Origin: Gambelia wislizenii
Lineage: Eukaryota > Chordata > Lepidosauria > Squamata > Crotaphytidae
Assembly (NCBI GenBank): GCA_030847615.1
Contig: JAUMIR010000001.1
Location: 441,928,687 to 441,992,686 of the forward strand
Direction: 5' to 3'
DNA: 64,000 bases
In this document: in pieces, positions 43,680 to 53,134 of the stretch
Layout of the letters: every line of letters starts with the position of its first letter
How positions within the stretch are numbered: position 1 is the stretch's first letter
Notes under the pieces: model-generated
The model's input: only the letters and a program-made list of their open reading frames with translations
Database searches by the model: none
What the model was told of the DNA's origin: nothing
Position numbers and translations under genes: made by a program

Positions 43680-43780
43680 GTGTTCTGGGGTGGGGGTGGT
43701 GGCATGATTTTTAAGGCTAGCCACTCCTGGCCACACCCCAACTCCCTGCTGCCTCAGCTGCCCTTACCCCGGTGTAGAAA
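43501..43780 (-). promoter_or_regulatory. Tandem L2 5'-UTR monomers (175 bp)
   Basis: gtaggtgttc at 43501 recurs at 43676. The following ~110 bp (tggggtggtgg..., cactcctggccacaccccaa, ctccctgct, ctcagctgccctta) match with few changes. On the element's strand each unit has ttggggtgtggccaggagtg and, in the first, ccttaaaagtcactcc. A (ctgg)n microsatellite separates the copies. The same arrangement heads the L2 at 45865, so the monomers are part of the L2 structure and a plausible promoter. Confidence 0.7.
43645..43676. repeat. (CTGG)n microsatellite
   Basis: About seven to eight ctgg units between the two L2 5'-UTR monomers. Confidence 0.9.
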
Positions 43781-43781
43781 A

Positions 43782-44500
43782 GGTGTTCTTTTCCTACTGC
43801 CTTCCACTTTGCCAAGCATTATAATCTTCTCCAATAATGTACATCTTATCATGATGTACCCAAATTACAGCAACCTCAGTTTAGTCAACTTGCCTTTTAT
43901 TGAGAGTTCAGGCCTTATTTGTTTCAGGACCCATTCATTTGCCCTTTTAGCAATTCATGGTATTTGTAGAACTCTTCTCAATTTCCAATCTGTTGATTTC
44001 CTTCCTGTCAGCTGCCTTCACTGTTCAGCTTCCACGCCCATACATGGAAATGAGAAATACTATGATATTGATTATTTTATCTTTGGTATCTACTCATGTA
44101 TCTTAACACTTGAGGATCTTGTCTAGCTACTTCATAACTACCCTTCCAAATGTTAGTTTTCTTCCAATTTCTTGGATTACATTCTCCATTTTGATTAATG
44201 ACCAAGCCTGGGTATACAAAACCTTTAACATGTTCAATGTCACCATTACTCACTTTAAATTATGTAAATTATTTGTGATCATTATTTTTGTTTTCTTAAT
44301 GTTTAACTGAAACCCTACTTTTATACTTTCTTCCTTGACTTCCCTCAATAGCTGTTTCAAGTCTTTACTATTTTCTACAAGTAATGCAGTATCATCTGCA
44401 TATCTTAAACTGTTCCTTCCCACAATTTTCAAACCACCCTCTCCTCTCAGTCTAATCTTCCTTTCTATATGAACGTTTCTGCATACAAATTAGAGAGATA
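43782..44500 (-). pseudogene. RTE-BovB fragment: reverse transcriptase end and downstream
   Basis: At the 5' side (44500) it reads PYLSNLYAE, then a frame change, then GRNSLRYADDTALLVENSKD and LKQLLREVKEESIKVGFQLN then IKKTKIM (44432-44250). The rest to 43782 is decayed thumb and C-terminal sequence. YADD is intact but the frame breaks before and after it. These motifs are specific to RTE-BovB. It is the 3'-most of four collinear BovB pieces. Confidence 0.8.
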
Positions 44501-45106
44501 AGGTGAGGTGTTTTGTTTTTTGTTTTTTTGTATTTTGCAAAATTGTATTTTGCTAATTGTAGTATGTGGGGAAATAATTATTGTAATGTAAAAGCAATCT
44601 TGTGTACCCCATTCACATCCTAAGATAAGTCTAGGAATTTTCCCTGCATGCTTCTGTTCTCCCAAACTCCCTTTCTGTTATTTCACTGGGCACTTCCAGC
44701 CACCTGGAGTGATGGGTCATTCGACACATGACCTAATTTAAATTTTATTGCTCTTTGTGAGACTCTATTAAGTTAGAGTCTCCATGCGGCTGTAGCCATC
44801 TTTGTCTTTGCCATGTTATGAAGTCTAGCCATGGATGCCATGCTGCTGCTATGAAACCATGCTATGAGGTTTTGCTTTTTCAAATCACCATGTAGCCTTC
44901 TACCGCTAAAGGCTGGGTGAGTCTTTCTACCCTAAATCCTCCTAGTTAGTTAGGAACACTCTTTTTAAAGTTTGTTTTAGTATGTAGATTGAGATTGATA
45001 TACCTTCAGTAAACTTTTGATATGCATTTTTAAACTGACTCCTTTGTTTTTGTAATGAGTCTAATTTACCTGGGTGATCTCAGACCACAGACCTCTGAAT
45101 ACTTTC
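44501..45106. other. Insert of unknown class within the BovB region
   Basis: No gene. Contains ttttgttttttgttttttt at 44513 and later ccttcagtaaacttttgata then gactcctttgtttttgtaat. It might be part of an LTR, but no ends can be defined. Confidence 0.3.
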
Positions 45107-45360
45107 TGCAGGCCTTTCCTAATTAGATCCCGGCCTCAGGGAATCCTGGCTTCTTTTAGTCCACTGGCCACTTATTGTATTTATTGTTTTTAAATGTGAT
45201 TTTAGATCAGTTGGTTTTAATTTATAATTGTTTAATATTTTTTGTGGGGGTGGGGGTGTTTGGGGATTTTATCTGTATTGTATTTTAATTTTTGTAAGCC
45301 ACCCCGATTGTTGTAACAGAGGGGCGGGGTATACATACATTTTATTATTATTATTATTAA
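45107..45360 (+). mobile_element. L2 3' tail fragment
   Basis: Starts gcaggcctttcctaattag (end of ORF2, RQAFPN-like). A 3' UTR follows, and it ends gtaagccaccccgattgttg, agaggggcggggtatacata and ttattattattattaa. Confidence 0.8.
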
Positions 45361-45499
45361 TACACTTTTAAATGTTATTTGAGCTTGTCTCAGCACTCTT
45401 AAGCCACTCTGCAAGAATTTGAAAGTAAATGGTTTTAACTCCTTTTTTAAAGAAGATATTTTTATTGCTTTTTAAAAGGGCTAGATCCCTGGAATTTTT

Positions 45500-45725
45500 A
45501 ATACACTTTTATTTTTAGACTCATTCCCCCAACACTAATGGCCTTTTGTCCAGAGTAGAGGTTACACATCAAGACAACCAGATATTGTGGCACAAGCATT
45601 TCTTTTAGAATGAACCCTAATTTCTCATGATCTATACAACGGCTTTGATATAATCTACAAAGCACAGTCAATTTTTCTTCTAAAATTCTTTGAAGTGTTC
45701 CATCATCCACTGTACGTTTGCAATA
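45500..45725 (-). pseudogene. RTE-BovB fragment: reverse transcriptase N-part
   Basis: The minus strand reads QRILEEKLTVLCRLYQSRCI, DHEKLGFILKEMLVPQYLVV, LMCNLYSGQKA. This is the BovB D.VDH.KLW..L.EMGIP.HL..L..NLY.GQ block. Upstream and downstream parts are separated by insertions. The catalytic Asp region (CIDHEKL) is altered from C-V-D-H-x-K-L only at one site. Confidence 0.75.
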
Positions 45726-45864
45726 TGAACCCTACTGCCTCTTCCTTTTCCCAAACCAGCACCACCTTTAGTCCGATGATTAGTACAGTACCTGGTGTCC
45801 CCTTTCTTGGAAACTAAAAGGTATATTGAATATTTCCAATATGTGAGCCACTATTTTGTTTTTC

Positions 45865-47300
45865 ATAAGCCACTCCCACACCCCTTAGGAACACCAGCTT
45901 TTCAGCCAGGAGGACCCCAAGCCTGTAGCAGCCTCTTTTCCCCCACTCCACCAGGGCTAGAAGGCTGCAGAAGGACCTGAGGACTTCCAGGAGCAGCGCA
46001 GCAGTGAGAGGGGGCGTGGCCAGGAGTGCCTGGTGTTATAAGCCACTCCCACACCCCTCAGGAACACCAGCTCATCAGCCAGGAGGACCCCAGGCCTGCA
46101 ACACCCTCTTTCCCCCCCCACTCCACTGGAGCTAGAAGACTGCAGAAGGATCTCCTTAACATCTTAACACTGATGAGAGCCTTGAAAAGACGCTCTGCTA
46201 GCTAGCCCGACCACCGGCAACAGCGGTAGCGTCATTTTGAACTGGAGTCAACTGAGGCCGGGAACCAAGTGGGGGCAGACATCGGACTTGTGCTAGGGAA
46301 AGGGAGGTATGGTTGGAACAGAGTGAACAGATGTTACAAAAAAAGGTGGGATCGCTGTTTGTAGGCTATCCTACCTTCAATTCACTCTGTTTCCTGGAAT
46401 GGATTGAAGAACCTACCAACCATTCCACAGAACCTTACTTTGCTTCTCTGCAATGCCAGGTCGGTTAAAAAAAAAACCTCACATTATTTACGATCTTCTT
46501 TTGGATGAGGATGCCGACCTGGCTTGCTTCACAGAAAACTGGCTGGGAGAGGATAGCGCTGTCACGTGGATGCAGGCCCTCCCAGCTGGGTATTCTGTCA
46601 GTGAGCAGGTAAGGAGAAGTGGGGGGGGGGCGGAATGGCTCTGGTTTATAAGAACAATCTGACTTTGACTAGGATACCTGTCCGGAACACAGTCCACTTT
46701 GAGTGTATGTACCTTAGCCTGAGGACCAGGGGTAGTTTGGGGATTCTGCTAGTATACCGACCACGCCGTTGTTTAGCAGACTCCCTAACTGAGTGGACAC
46801 AGCTGGTCTCAGAGTTGCTGTTGGAGTTACCCAGACTTTTAGTTTTCGGCAACTTCAACATTCCACTCAAGACCAGTTTGACAAATCTGACTGGTGCGGC
46901 TCAGGAGTTCATGGAAACCATGACAAACATGGGCCTATCCCAATTGGTTATCGGGCCCACACATTGTGCGGGTCATACCCTCGATGTGGTCTTTACTATG
47001 GAACAGGAATATCCCTGGGCGGAGGTTATTAAAACCACCACATTGTCATGGACGGATCATTTCCTGGTCAAGACTGAACTAAGAGTCTCCTCCCGCCCCA
47101 CCGGGGGTGGCGGACCCATTAGAAGGGTCTGACCTCAAAGGCTAATGGAACCGATAGGATTCCAGAAAGCCTTGGAGGGGTTAATGCTTGGTAACGCTGG
47201 TGATCCTGTCGAAGCTTTGGTTAATACCTGGAACACCAACCTTACCAAGGCTATCAACACGATTGCTCCCAAGTGTCCTTTCCAACCTGCTCCAAACCGT
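45865..47300 (+). mobile_element. L2 LINE, 5' half, with tandem 5' monomers
   Basis: Two 5'-UTR monomers (ataagccactcccacacccc at 45865 and 46038, period 173), a short unique leader, then the ORF to 47300. The ORF ends within the linker (FQPAPNR), where the intact copy continues KPWYSEELR. A Tigger-like fragment follows, so the 3' half was lost. Compare the 3' tail at 45107-45360, which is another copy. Confidence 0.85.
46453..47300 (+). pseudogene. L2 ORF2 endonuclease part, broken
   Basis: Frame 1 (from 46453) reads HIIYDLLLDEDADLACFTEN, with the catalytic TETW changed to TENW, so the Glu is lost. After a frame change near 46630 the second frame gives ALVYKNNLTLTRIPVRNTVH, VYRPRRCLADSLTEWTQLVS, VFGNFNIPLK (the Asp of GDFN is lost) and WTDHFLVKTEL. 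A stop follows GGPIRRV at 47132, and then PIGFQKALEGLMLGNAGD. Both catalytic substitutions and the frame breaks make it inactive. Confidence 0.85.
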
Positions 47301-47447
47301 ATTAAGCACACGTTGTTGAACAGTTACGCTCAGGATTCTGACCCTGTTTCTGTCACCTTTTACTTTTGCTCCTCACATTTTTTTCACATTTTTTTCAATT
47401 TTGTGGGTGTGCTCCACCCGGAACCCACAAATTTGAAAGGAGGACTG
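47301..47447 (-). mobile_element. Tigger-like element fragment
   Basis: The right end, reversed, reads cagtcctcctttcaaatttg then tgggttccgggtggagcac. TA follows at 47448-47449. The left end is missing or decayed near 47301. It interrupts a BovB piece. Confidence 0.5.
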
Positions 47448-47449
47448 TA

Positions 47450-47600
47450 TATTGAAAAGTTTTCCCTGGAAGCTTATTGATAGTTTGGTCAGATTTTACT
47501 TTGTATCTCCTAGCTGCGTTTGCTACATCTTTCCTCACCATTAATGCCACCCCATTTCTCCTTTGATTTTCATTTCGAAGTAAAACTATCTGACTGAAAA
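47450..47600 (-). pseudogene. RTE-BovB fragment: endonuclease middle
   Basis: The minus strand reads SQIVLLRNENQRRNGVALMV, then RKDVANAARRYKVKSDQTIN, then LPGKTFQYTVL. The NGVALMV.K.V.NA and GK.F..TV blocks are the BovB endonuclease middle. It ends at the Tigger fragment and begins at the CR1 insertion. Confidence 0.7.
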
Positions 47601-50100
47601 CTGGATGAACTTGAACTCTTAGCACAGCAAAGCAAATATGATCTAATAGGCATCACTGAAACCTGGTGGGATGAGTTTCATGATTGGAATGTAGGAATAG
47701 AAGGGTATAACCTATTTCAGAATAATAGACGAAACAGAAAGGGTAGTGGAGTAGCATTATACGTTAAGGATGTGTACACCTGTGAACAGATCCATGACTT
47801 AAATCCTGGGAGCATATGGGTAAAAACTAAGGGGGAGAGAAACAGCAGAGATGTCGTTGTGGGGGTCTATTACAGACCTCCAAGCCAAACTAAGGACTTG
47901 GATGATGCCTTCCTAGAAGAGATGACCGCACATTCAGATAGGAGAGATGTAGTAATAATGGGGAATTTTAACTATCCTGATATTTGTTGGAAGTCCAGCT
48001 ATACCAATTTAAGGTCCAACAAATTCCTTACTTGCCTTGCAGACAGTTTCATAGTCAGGCAACAAAGGGAACAGCTATTTTAGATCTGAGCCTAACCAAT
48101 GGAGATGATCTAGTTAACGGGGTGGAAGTGGCAGGATTCCTAGGGGGGAGTGACCATGTTCTCCTGGAGTTTGTTATACAGAGGAAAGGGGAGGCCAAAC
48201 GTAGTCAGACATGCCTTCTAGACTTTAAGAAAGCTGATTTCAGAAAACTTAGGGAATTACTGGGGGTGATCCCATGGTCAGGAATACTAAAAGAGAAAGG
48301 AGTACATGGTGGATGAGAGTTTCTAAAAAGTGAGATACTAAAAAGACACAACTTCAAAGAGTTCCAATGAGGAGGGGAAATGGCAGGTGTCTAAAGAAAC
48401 CCGTATGGATGTCTAAAGAACTTTCAACTGAGCTAAGACTTAAAAGGAACATGTACAAGATATGGAAAAGGGGAGAAATCACCAAAGAAGAATTCAAACA
48501 AATAGCCAGCTCATGTAGGGAGAAAATCAGAAAAGCAAAAGCACAGCTGGAGCCCAGGCTTCCTAGAGAGGTTAAGAACAATAAAAAGGACTGTTATTGG
48601 ATAGCAAAAGAAAGAACAAGGAAGTAGTAGGACCGCTGCCAGGAGAAGATGGCGAAATGCTAACAGGGGACAGAGAAACAAGATACTCAACACCCTCTTT
48701 GCCCCAGTCTTCTCCCAAAAAGGAGAACAGTGCTCAACTTGGAGAAAATGGAACAGATGATGCAGTAGGGGAAATGCAGCATAGGATAGGTAAAGAGGTT
48801 GTTCACCTGGCCAGTATAAATGAATTCAAGTCTCCAACTACATCCAAGGGTACTAAAAGAACTGTCAGAAGTAATCTCATAACCACTGGGAATAATCTTT
48901 GGAAATCCTGGAGAAAAGAGGTCCCAGCAAACTGGAGGAGGGAAAATGTTGTCCCCATCTTTTAAAAGGAGGAAAAAGAAGACCCTAATAATTATCGTCC
49001 TGTCAGCCTGACATCAATACTAGGAAAGATTCTAGAGCAGATCATTAAACAGACAGTCTGTAAGCACTTAGAAAGGAATGCCGTGATCACTAAAAGTCAC
49101 CACGGGTTTTTGAAAAACAAGTCATGCCAAACTAATCTTATCTCTTTTTTCGATAGTTACATACTTGGTAGATGAAGGAAATGGTGTTGATGTTGTGTAT
49201 CTTGATTTCAGTAAGGCCTTTGACAAAGTCCCCCATGATATCCTTGCAAAAAAGTTAGTAACATGTGGGCTAGACAATGCAACTGTTAGGTGGGTTTGTA
49301 ATTCATTGATAGGCTGATTCCAAAGGGCAGTCACCAACGGCTCCTATTCCTCTTGGAGAGAAGTGACCAGAGGGATGCCACAGGGTTCTGTCCTGGGCCC
49401 AGTGTTATTCAACATCTTTATCAATTACTTGGATGAAGGAATAGAGGGCATACTTATCAAGTTTGCAGAGGACACCAAATTAGGGGGGCTAGCTAATTTG
49501 ATCCCAGAGGACAGGATCAGAACTCAAAATGACCTCAACAGATTAGAAAGCTGGGCCAAAACTAACAAAATGAATTTCAACAGGGAGAAATGTAAGATAC
49601 TATGCTTAGGCAGTAAAAATGAAAAGCACAAATATAGGATGGGTGCCACTCTATTCTGCTTTAGTCAGACCTCACCTGGAATACTGTGTCCACTTCTGGG
49701 CACCACAGTTCAAGAAGGATATGGACAAACTGGAACGTGTCCAGAGGAGGGTGACGAAAATGGTCTGGAAGCCATGCCCTATGAGGAGTGGCTTAGGGAG
49801 CTGGGTATGTGTAGCCTGGAGAAGAGAAGATTAAGAGGGGACATGATAGCCATGTTTAAATATTTGAAGGGACGTCATACTGAGGATGGAGCAAGTTTGT
49901 TTTCTGCAGCTCCAAAGGCTAGGACACATAGCAATGGACTCAAACTACAGGAAAAGAGATTCCATCTAAATATTAGGAAGAACTTCCTGATGGTAAGAGC
50001 TGTTTGGCAGTGGAATGCACTTCCTCAGATTGTGGTGGAGTCTCCTTCTTTGGAGGTTTTTAAGAAGAGGCTGGATGGCCATCTGTCAGGAATGCTTTGA
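47601..50100 (+). pseudogene. CR1 ORF2, frameshifted; YADD-type motif mutated
   Basis: Endonuclease: IGITETWWDEF, VGVYYRPPSQTKDLDDAFLE, IMGNFNYPDICW (the Asp of GDFN is Asn) and GGSDHVLLEFVI. Linker: MSKELSTELRLKRNMYKIW. Reverse transcriptase: NNYRPVSLTSI (about 48990), VYLDFSKAFDKVPHDIL (about 49200) and [20 protein letters not shown] (49370-49430). LIKFAEDTKLGG at about 49460 has the catalytic FADD changed to FAED. At 49630 the sequence jumps to the [14 protein letters not shown] block, so about 100 codons are lost. It ends RLDGHLSGML at 50097. Several frameshifts. Confidence 0.88.
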
Positions 50101-50170
50101 TTGTTTATTCCTGCATAGCACAGGGCTGGACGGGATGGCCCTTGTGGTCTCATCCAACTCTATGATTCCA
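47601..50170 (+). mobile_element. CR1 LINE inserted into BovB
   Basis: Runs from ctggatgaacttgaactct (endonuclease N-part) to tctatgattcca. Flanked by the short direct repeat tgaaaa (47595-47600 and 50171-50176). Removing it makes the BovB endonuclease pieces at 47450 and 50171 adjacent. Length 2.57 kb, truncated at the 5' end and internally deleted in the reverse transcriptase thumb region. Confidence 0.85.
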
Positions 50171-50480
50171 TGAAAATGCCCCACTCCTGTCCATTTCAGC
50201 TCACTCATACCAAGTATATCAACATCTATGCCTTCCATTTCTTGTTTACAATTTCTAGCTTTCTCTGATACATGTTTCTCATATTCCATGATCCTACTAC
50301 ATAACTTGTGCAGCTTCAGACTTTTCTTTCTCTTATGAGCATGTCAATTGCTGAACTTCATTTCACCTTGAGTCTAGTTGTATCATTAGACCCAGCACTG
50401 CTGGTATTTACCTCCACTCTTCTCCAGTAGCTCACTGAGTACCGTCTGACTTTAGAGTTAAATCCTCCAGTACTATCACT
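50171..50480 (-). pseudogene. RTE-BovB fragment: endonuclease start and 5' region
   Basis: The minus strand at 50289-50171 reads EKARNCKQEMEGIDVDILGM then SELKWTGVGHFH, the D.DILG.SELKWTG.G block of BovB endonuclease. The Glu of this block is a catalytic residue. 50290-50480 is decayed 5' sequence. It is the 5'-most of the four collinear BovB pieces. Confidence 0.8.
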
Positions 50481-52002
50481 TGTTTCATCGAATTGCATTC
50501 CCATTAATGAAGCAGTTATGCTGTTTAGAAGTGGTCTTGGATAAATGGGTGGTGGCTGGAAGGCTTTGCTTAGCTTTGGCTGCTGTTGCTAACTGCAATA
50601 GGTTTTAGAGAATATATTTTTGGAGATGCACTACAATATCAACTAATTGGGACTGCGAGCAATCTGACTAAACTAAGGATATTTGACAGTCATTTGCAGA
50701 ATTCATCTGTGACAACTCAGACAGATAGTATGACTACCACAGCTAATGGAAGGTGACAATAGGTCAAAAGCACAGCTCTAGAAGGTTTCTCTAATTCTAT
50801 CTTCGGGGAAGAAAGCTTGTCCCTGATATTCTCACTCTGATGTTTCAGGACTGTGGAGAAAATCAGTGTCAAAGTGGCTTGGCTGAGTTGTCAAGGCACA
50901 AACTGGAGTGGTGATCAGAACTGACAGTGTTTGGAACAAAATATGTAAGTGTATTATTATTGGGTTCCAGGGTCTTTGCTTAGCTAAAAGATTCAGGATG
51001 CAGATTTTTGTATAAATAAAATGGGCTTATTAAAGTATACAAAGGAAAGCCATTGCCTGTTTAATATTCGTTCAGTTCGAGTCAGCTATATAGACTAGAA
51101 TATAATAAAAGACACCCAATAAGAAATAAAATGCTTAAATGACAACTTCAACAACTCTTTCTTTTTCTGAAGAAGAAATTTTATGAAATGCTTCATTTCA
51201 AAACAAGCCCTGAACTGTTGATCTTGTTTTTTGCCAATTTGAAAGAGAGAGAAAGAGAGCAAGCACTCTTGTTATAAGAGAACTTTATAACAGTTGCTAA
51301 AAATCAATCAGCATCAAAGCCACAGCTCACATTAATTTCAAGACAAGATCAGAGATGCAGTTGGTGAAACTGAGATGGTCCCCCACTCCTATTTCTTAAA
51401 TCTGAGAGACTGAGAATTTTTTGCTTGTTTGTCAGCTGCTCTGTATGTGTTTGGAGGTCTCTCTTGCCACTGTCTGGTTACCTAGGCTCCCAATTTATGA
51501 ACGGTTGTATAGTGCAAGCGGGCAGATTTAGGACTGACAGTCCACTTAAGCACTCTTAAATGCTGAAATCTCAAGATATTTTAACATGGGAGAATGAGCT
51601 GGCAGCTCAATAATCTTTTAGGTTATTATATTAATATGGACAAACATAGACACATGTGCAAACACACTACTCTCCTTGGGGAAGAATATAGATTTCTCAT
51701 CATCTGGGCACATATCTTATGCAGAGACTTTATATTTCATGTAAGGCATCACTGATCTTTTAGCATATTAGCATCTTAAAATTCTTTCAGATTCTGTACA
51801 CTCAGACAGATCTAACTGATCCCCATTAATGTCAACAATAATCTTCCCCTCCAATGGGAAGTGAGATTTACACAAGACCACTTAAGGTACCAATTCTCTA
51901 AGAATGTCACTAACCATCATTTCTGGCTGCCAGCCTCAGATTATTGCATCAGATTGGTTCAGTCTGCTTGCAGGTGACTGCATCAGCTGATTAACACTAC
52001 CA
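50481..52002. other. No gene seen
   Basis: Unique AT-rich sequence; a gagagagaaagagagc run near 51243. Confidence 0.45.
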
Positions 52003-52233
52003 AGCATGGTCTAGTGGTTTAAGTGTTACACTACAACTGGAGAACAGGGTCAGAATACCTGCTGGGACATGAAAACCACTGAGTAACCTTGGGCAAGTCA
52101 CACTGTCTCAGTCTCAGAGGAACGCAATGGCAAACCTTCTCTGAACAAATTTTGCCAAGAAAACCCTGTTATAGGGTCATCTTAGGGTCACGATAAGTAA
52201 GACATGACTTGAAGGCACACAACAACAATAATT
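52003..52233 (+). mobile_element. Sauria-type SINE
   Basis: A-box-like tggtctagtggtttaag near 52011. The body reads ccttgggcaagtcacactg and ctcagaggaacgcaatggca. The end is gacttgaaggcacacaacaa then caataatt. The B box (agggtcagaatacc) is degenerate. First unit of a SINE train. Confidence 0.85.
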
Positions 52234-52235
52234 AT

Positions 52236-52523
52236 GGAGCCCTGGTGGTGCAGTGGTTAAATGCCAGTACTGCAACCACAACATTGCAAGTTCAATCCCA
52301 AGGGCTCCAAGGTTCACTCAGTTTTCCATCCTTCTGTGGGTCAGTGAAATGAGTACCTGGCTTGTGGGGGCAATTAGCTAACACACATTGGAAATTGCTT
52401 AGTGCCTAGCATGTGATAAAGCAGTATAGATATGTAAAGTGCTATCGCTTAACAATTTTTAAGCTGCTCTAAGAGCCTTTGTGGCTAAAGAGCAGGGTAT
52501 AAGTACCTAAAAAAAAAAAATAA
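52236..52523 (+). mobile_element. tRNA-derived SINE with poly-A tail
   Basis: Head: ggagccctggtggtgcagtg, an A-box match (tggtgcagtgg). B box: agttcaatccc near 52291. Body: gtcagtgaaatgagtacctg, ggcaattagctaacacacat. 3' part: taagctgctctaagagcctt then tgtggctaaagagcagggta, an L2-like tail, and a 12-A run. It is the fuller version of the fragment at 20869. Confidence 0.85.
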
Positions 52524-52536
52524 ACAACAACAACTC

Positions 52537-52748
52537 TAAAGACACCAGATCATGTCTGATCTTGGAAGTTAGGCAAGGTCAGCTCTGGCTAGTACTTGGA
52601 TGGGAGACTCCCAATTAATACAAGGTGCTGTAGTCTATATTTCAGAGGAAGGCACTGGCAAACCCACCTCTGAATATTCCTTGCCTAAGAAAGACCTGTG
52701 AAGTTCATGGGGTCACCATAAGTCAACAAGCAACTTGAGCCCATAGAC
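52537..52748 (+). mobile_element. 5S rRNA-derived SINE with Sauria-type tail
   Basis: The head is 5S rRNA-like: gatcatgtctgatcttggaa then gttaggcaaggtcagctctg (A box region) and agtacttggatgggagactc (C box) and ggtgctgtag. The tail is Sauria-like: cagaggaaggcactggcaaa, ggggtcaccataagtcaaca, acttgag. This is the structure described as 5S-Sauria SINEs. It is not a functional 5S gene. Confidence 0.85.
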
Positions 52749-52796
52749 ACACACACAGAGAGACACTGATGCAGATACACACACACACACACACTT
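52746..52796. repeat. (CA)n and related simple repeat
   Basis: Two acacacac stretches around agagagacactgatgcag. Confidence 0.85.
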
Positions 52797-52909
52797 AAGC
52801 AGTACACATTTCTGTTTACTTATAGTCTGGTCTCATGAAAAATCATTTTTTTACCTCCTTTGTTAGGAATTTAATGGCTTTGTGCCCAAAACTAGTTGGT
52901 GAGCTTGTA

Positions 52910-53132
52910 TAGTTGTCCCTTCATATTCGCTGGGGTTTGGTTCCAGAAACCCTCCCTATAGATACCAAACTCCGTGAATATGCAAGTCCCATTATATACA
53001 ATGGCATAGCAAAATGGTGTCCCTTATATAAGATGGCAAAATCAAGGTTTGCTTTTGGGATTACTGTTTTTTTAAGAATATTTTCAAGTTGTGAACACTT
53101 AAATCCGTGGATACCAAATGGAGAGACAGCTG
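52910..53132. mobile_element. Tigger-like MITE, TA duplication
   Basis: Starts tagttgtcccttcatattcg, with the first base changed from c, and ends aatggagagacagctg. TA lies at 52908-52909 and 53133-53134. Closely matches the 178-398 element through cattatatacaatggcatag. Confidence 0.75.
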
Positions 53133-53134
53133 TA

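Larger units (their letters stand above)
40229..43780 (-). mobile_element. Full-length L2 LINE
   Basis: 3' end at 40229 as plus-strand taataataataaaatg, then cccgcccctctgcaacgcaa (the L2 3' hairpin region reversed). A 3' UTR to 40480, one uninterrupted ORF2 (43561-40481) and a 5' UTR with two tandem 175-bp monomers (43501-43780) complete it. It abuts a BovB fragment at its 5' side. Features of recent activity: no frame break and complete 5' and 3' ends. Confidence 0.9.

Noticed and set aside
52537..52748. Functional 5S rRNA gene
   Set aside because: Many substitutions in the 5S head and a SINE tail without a pol III T-run terminator.
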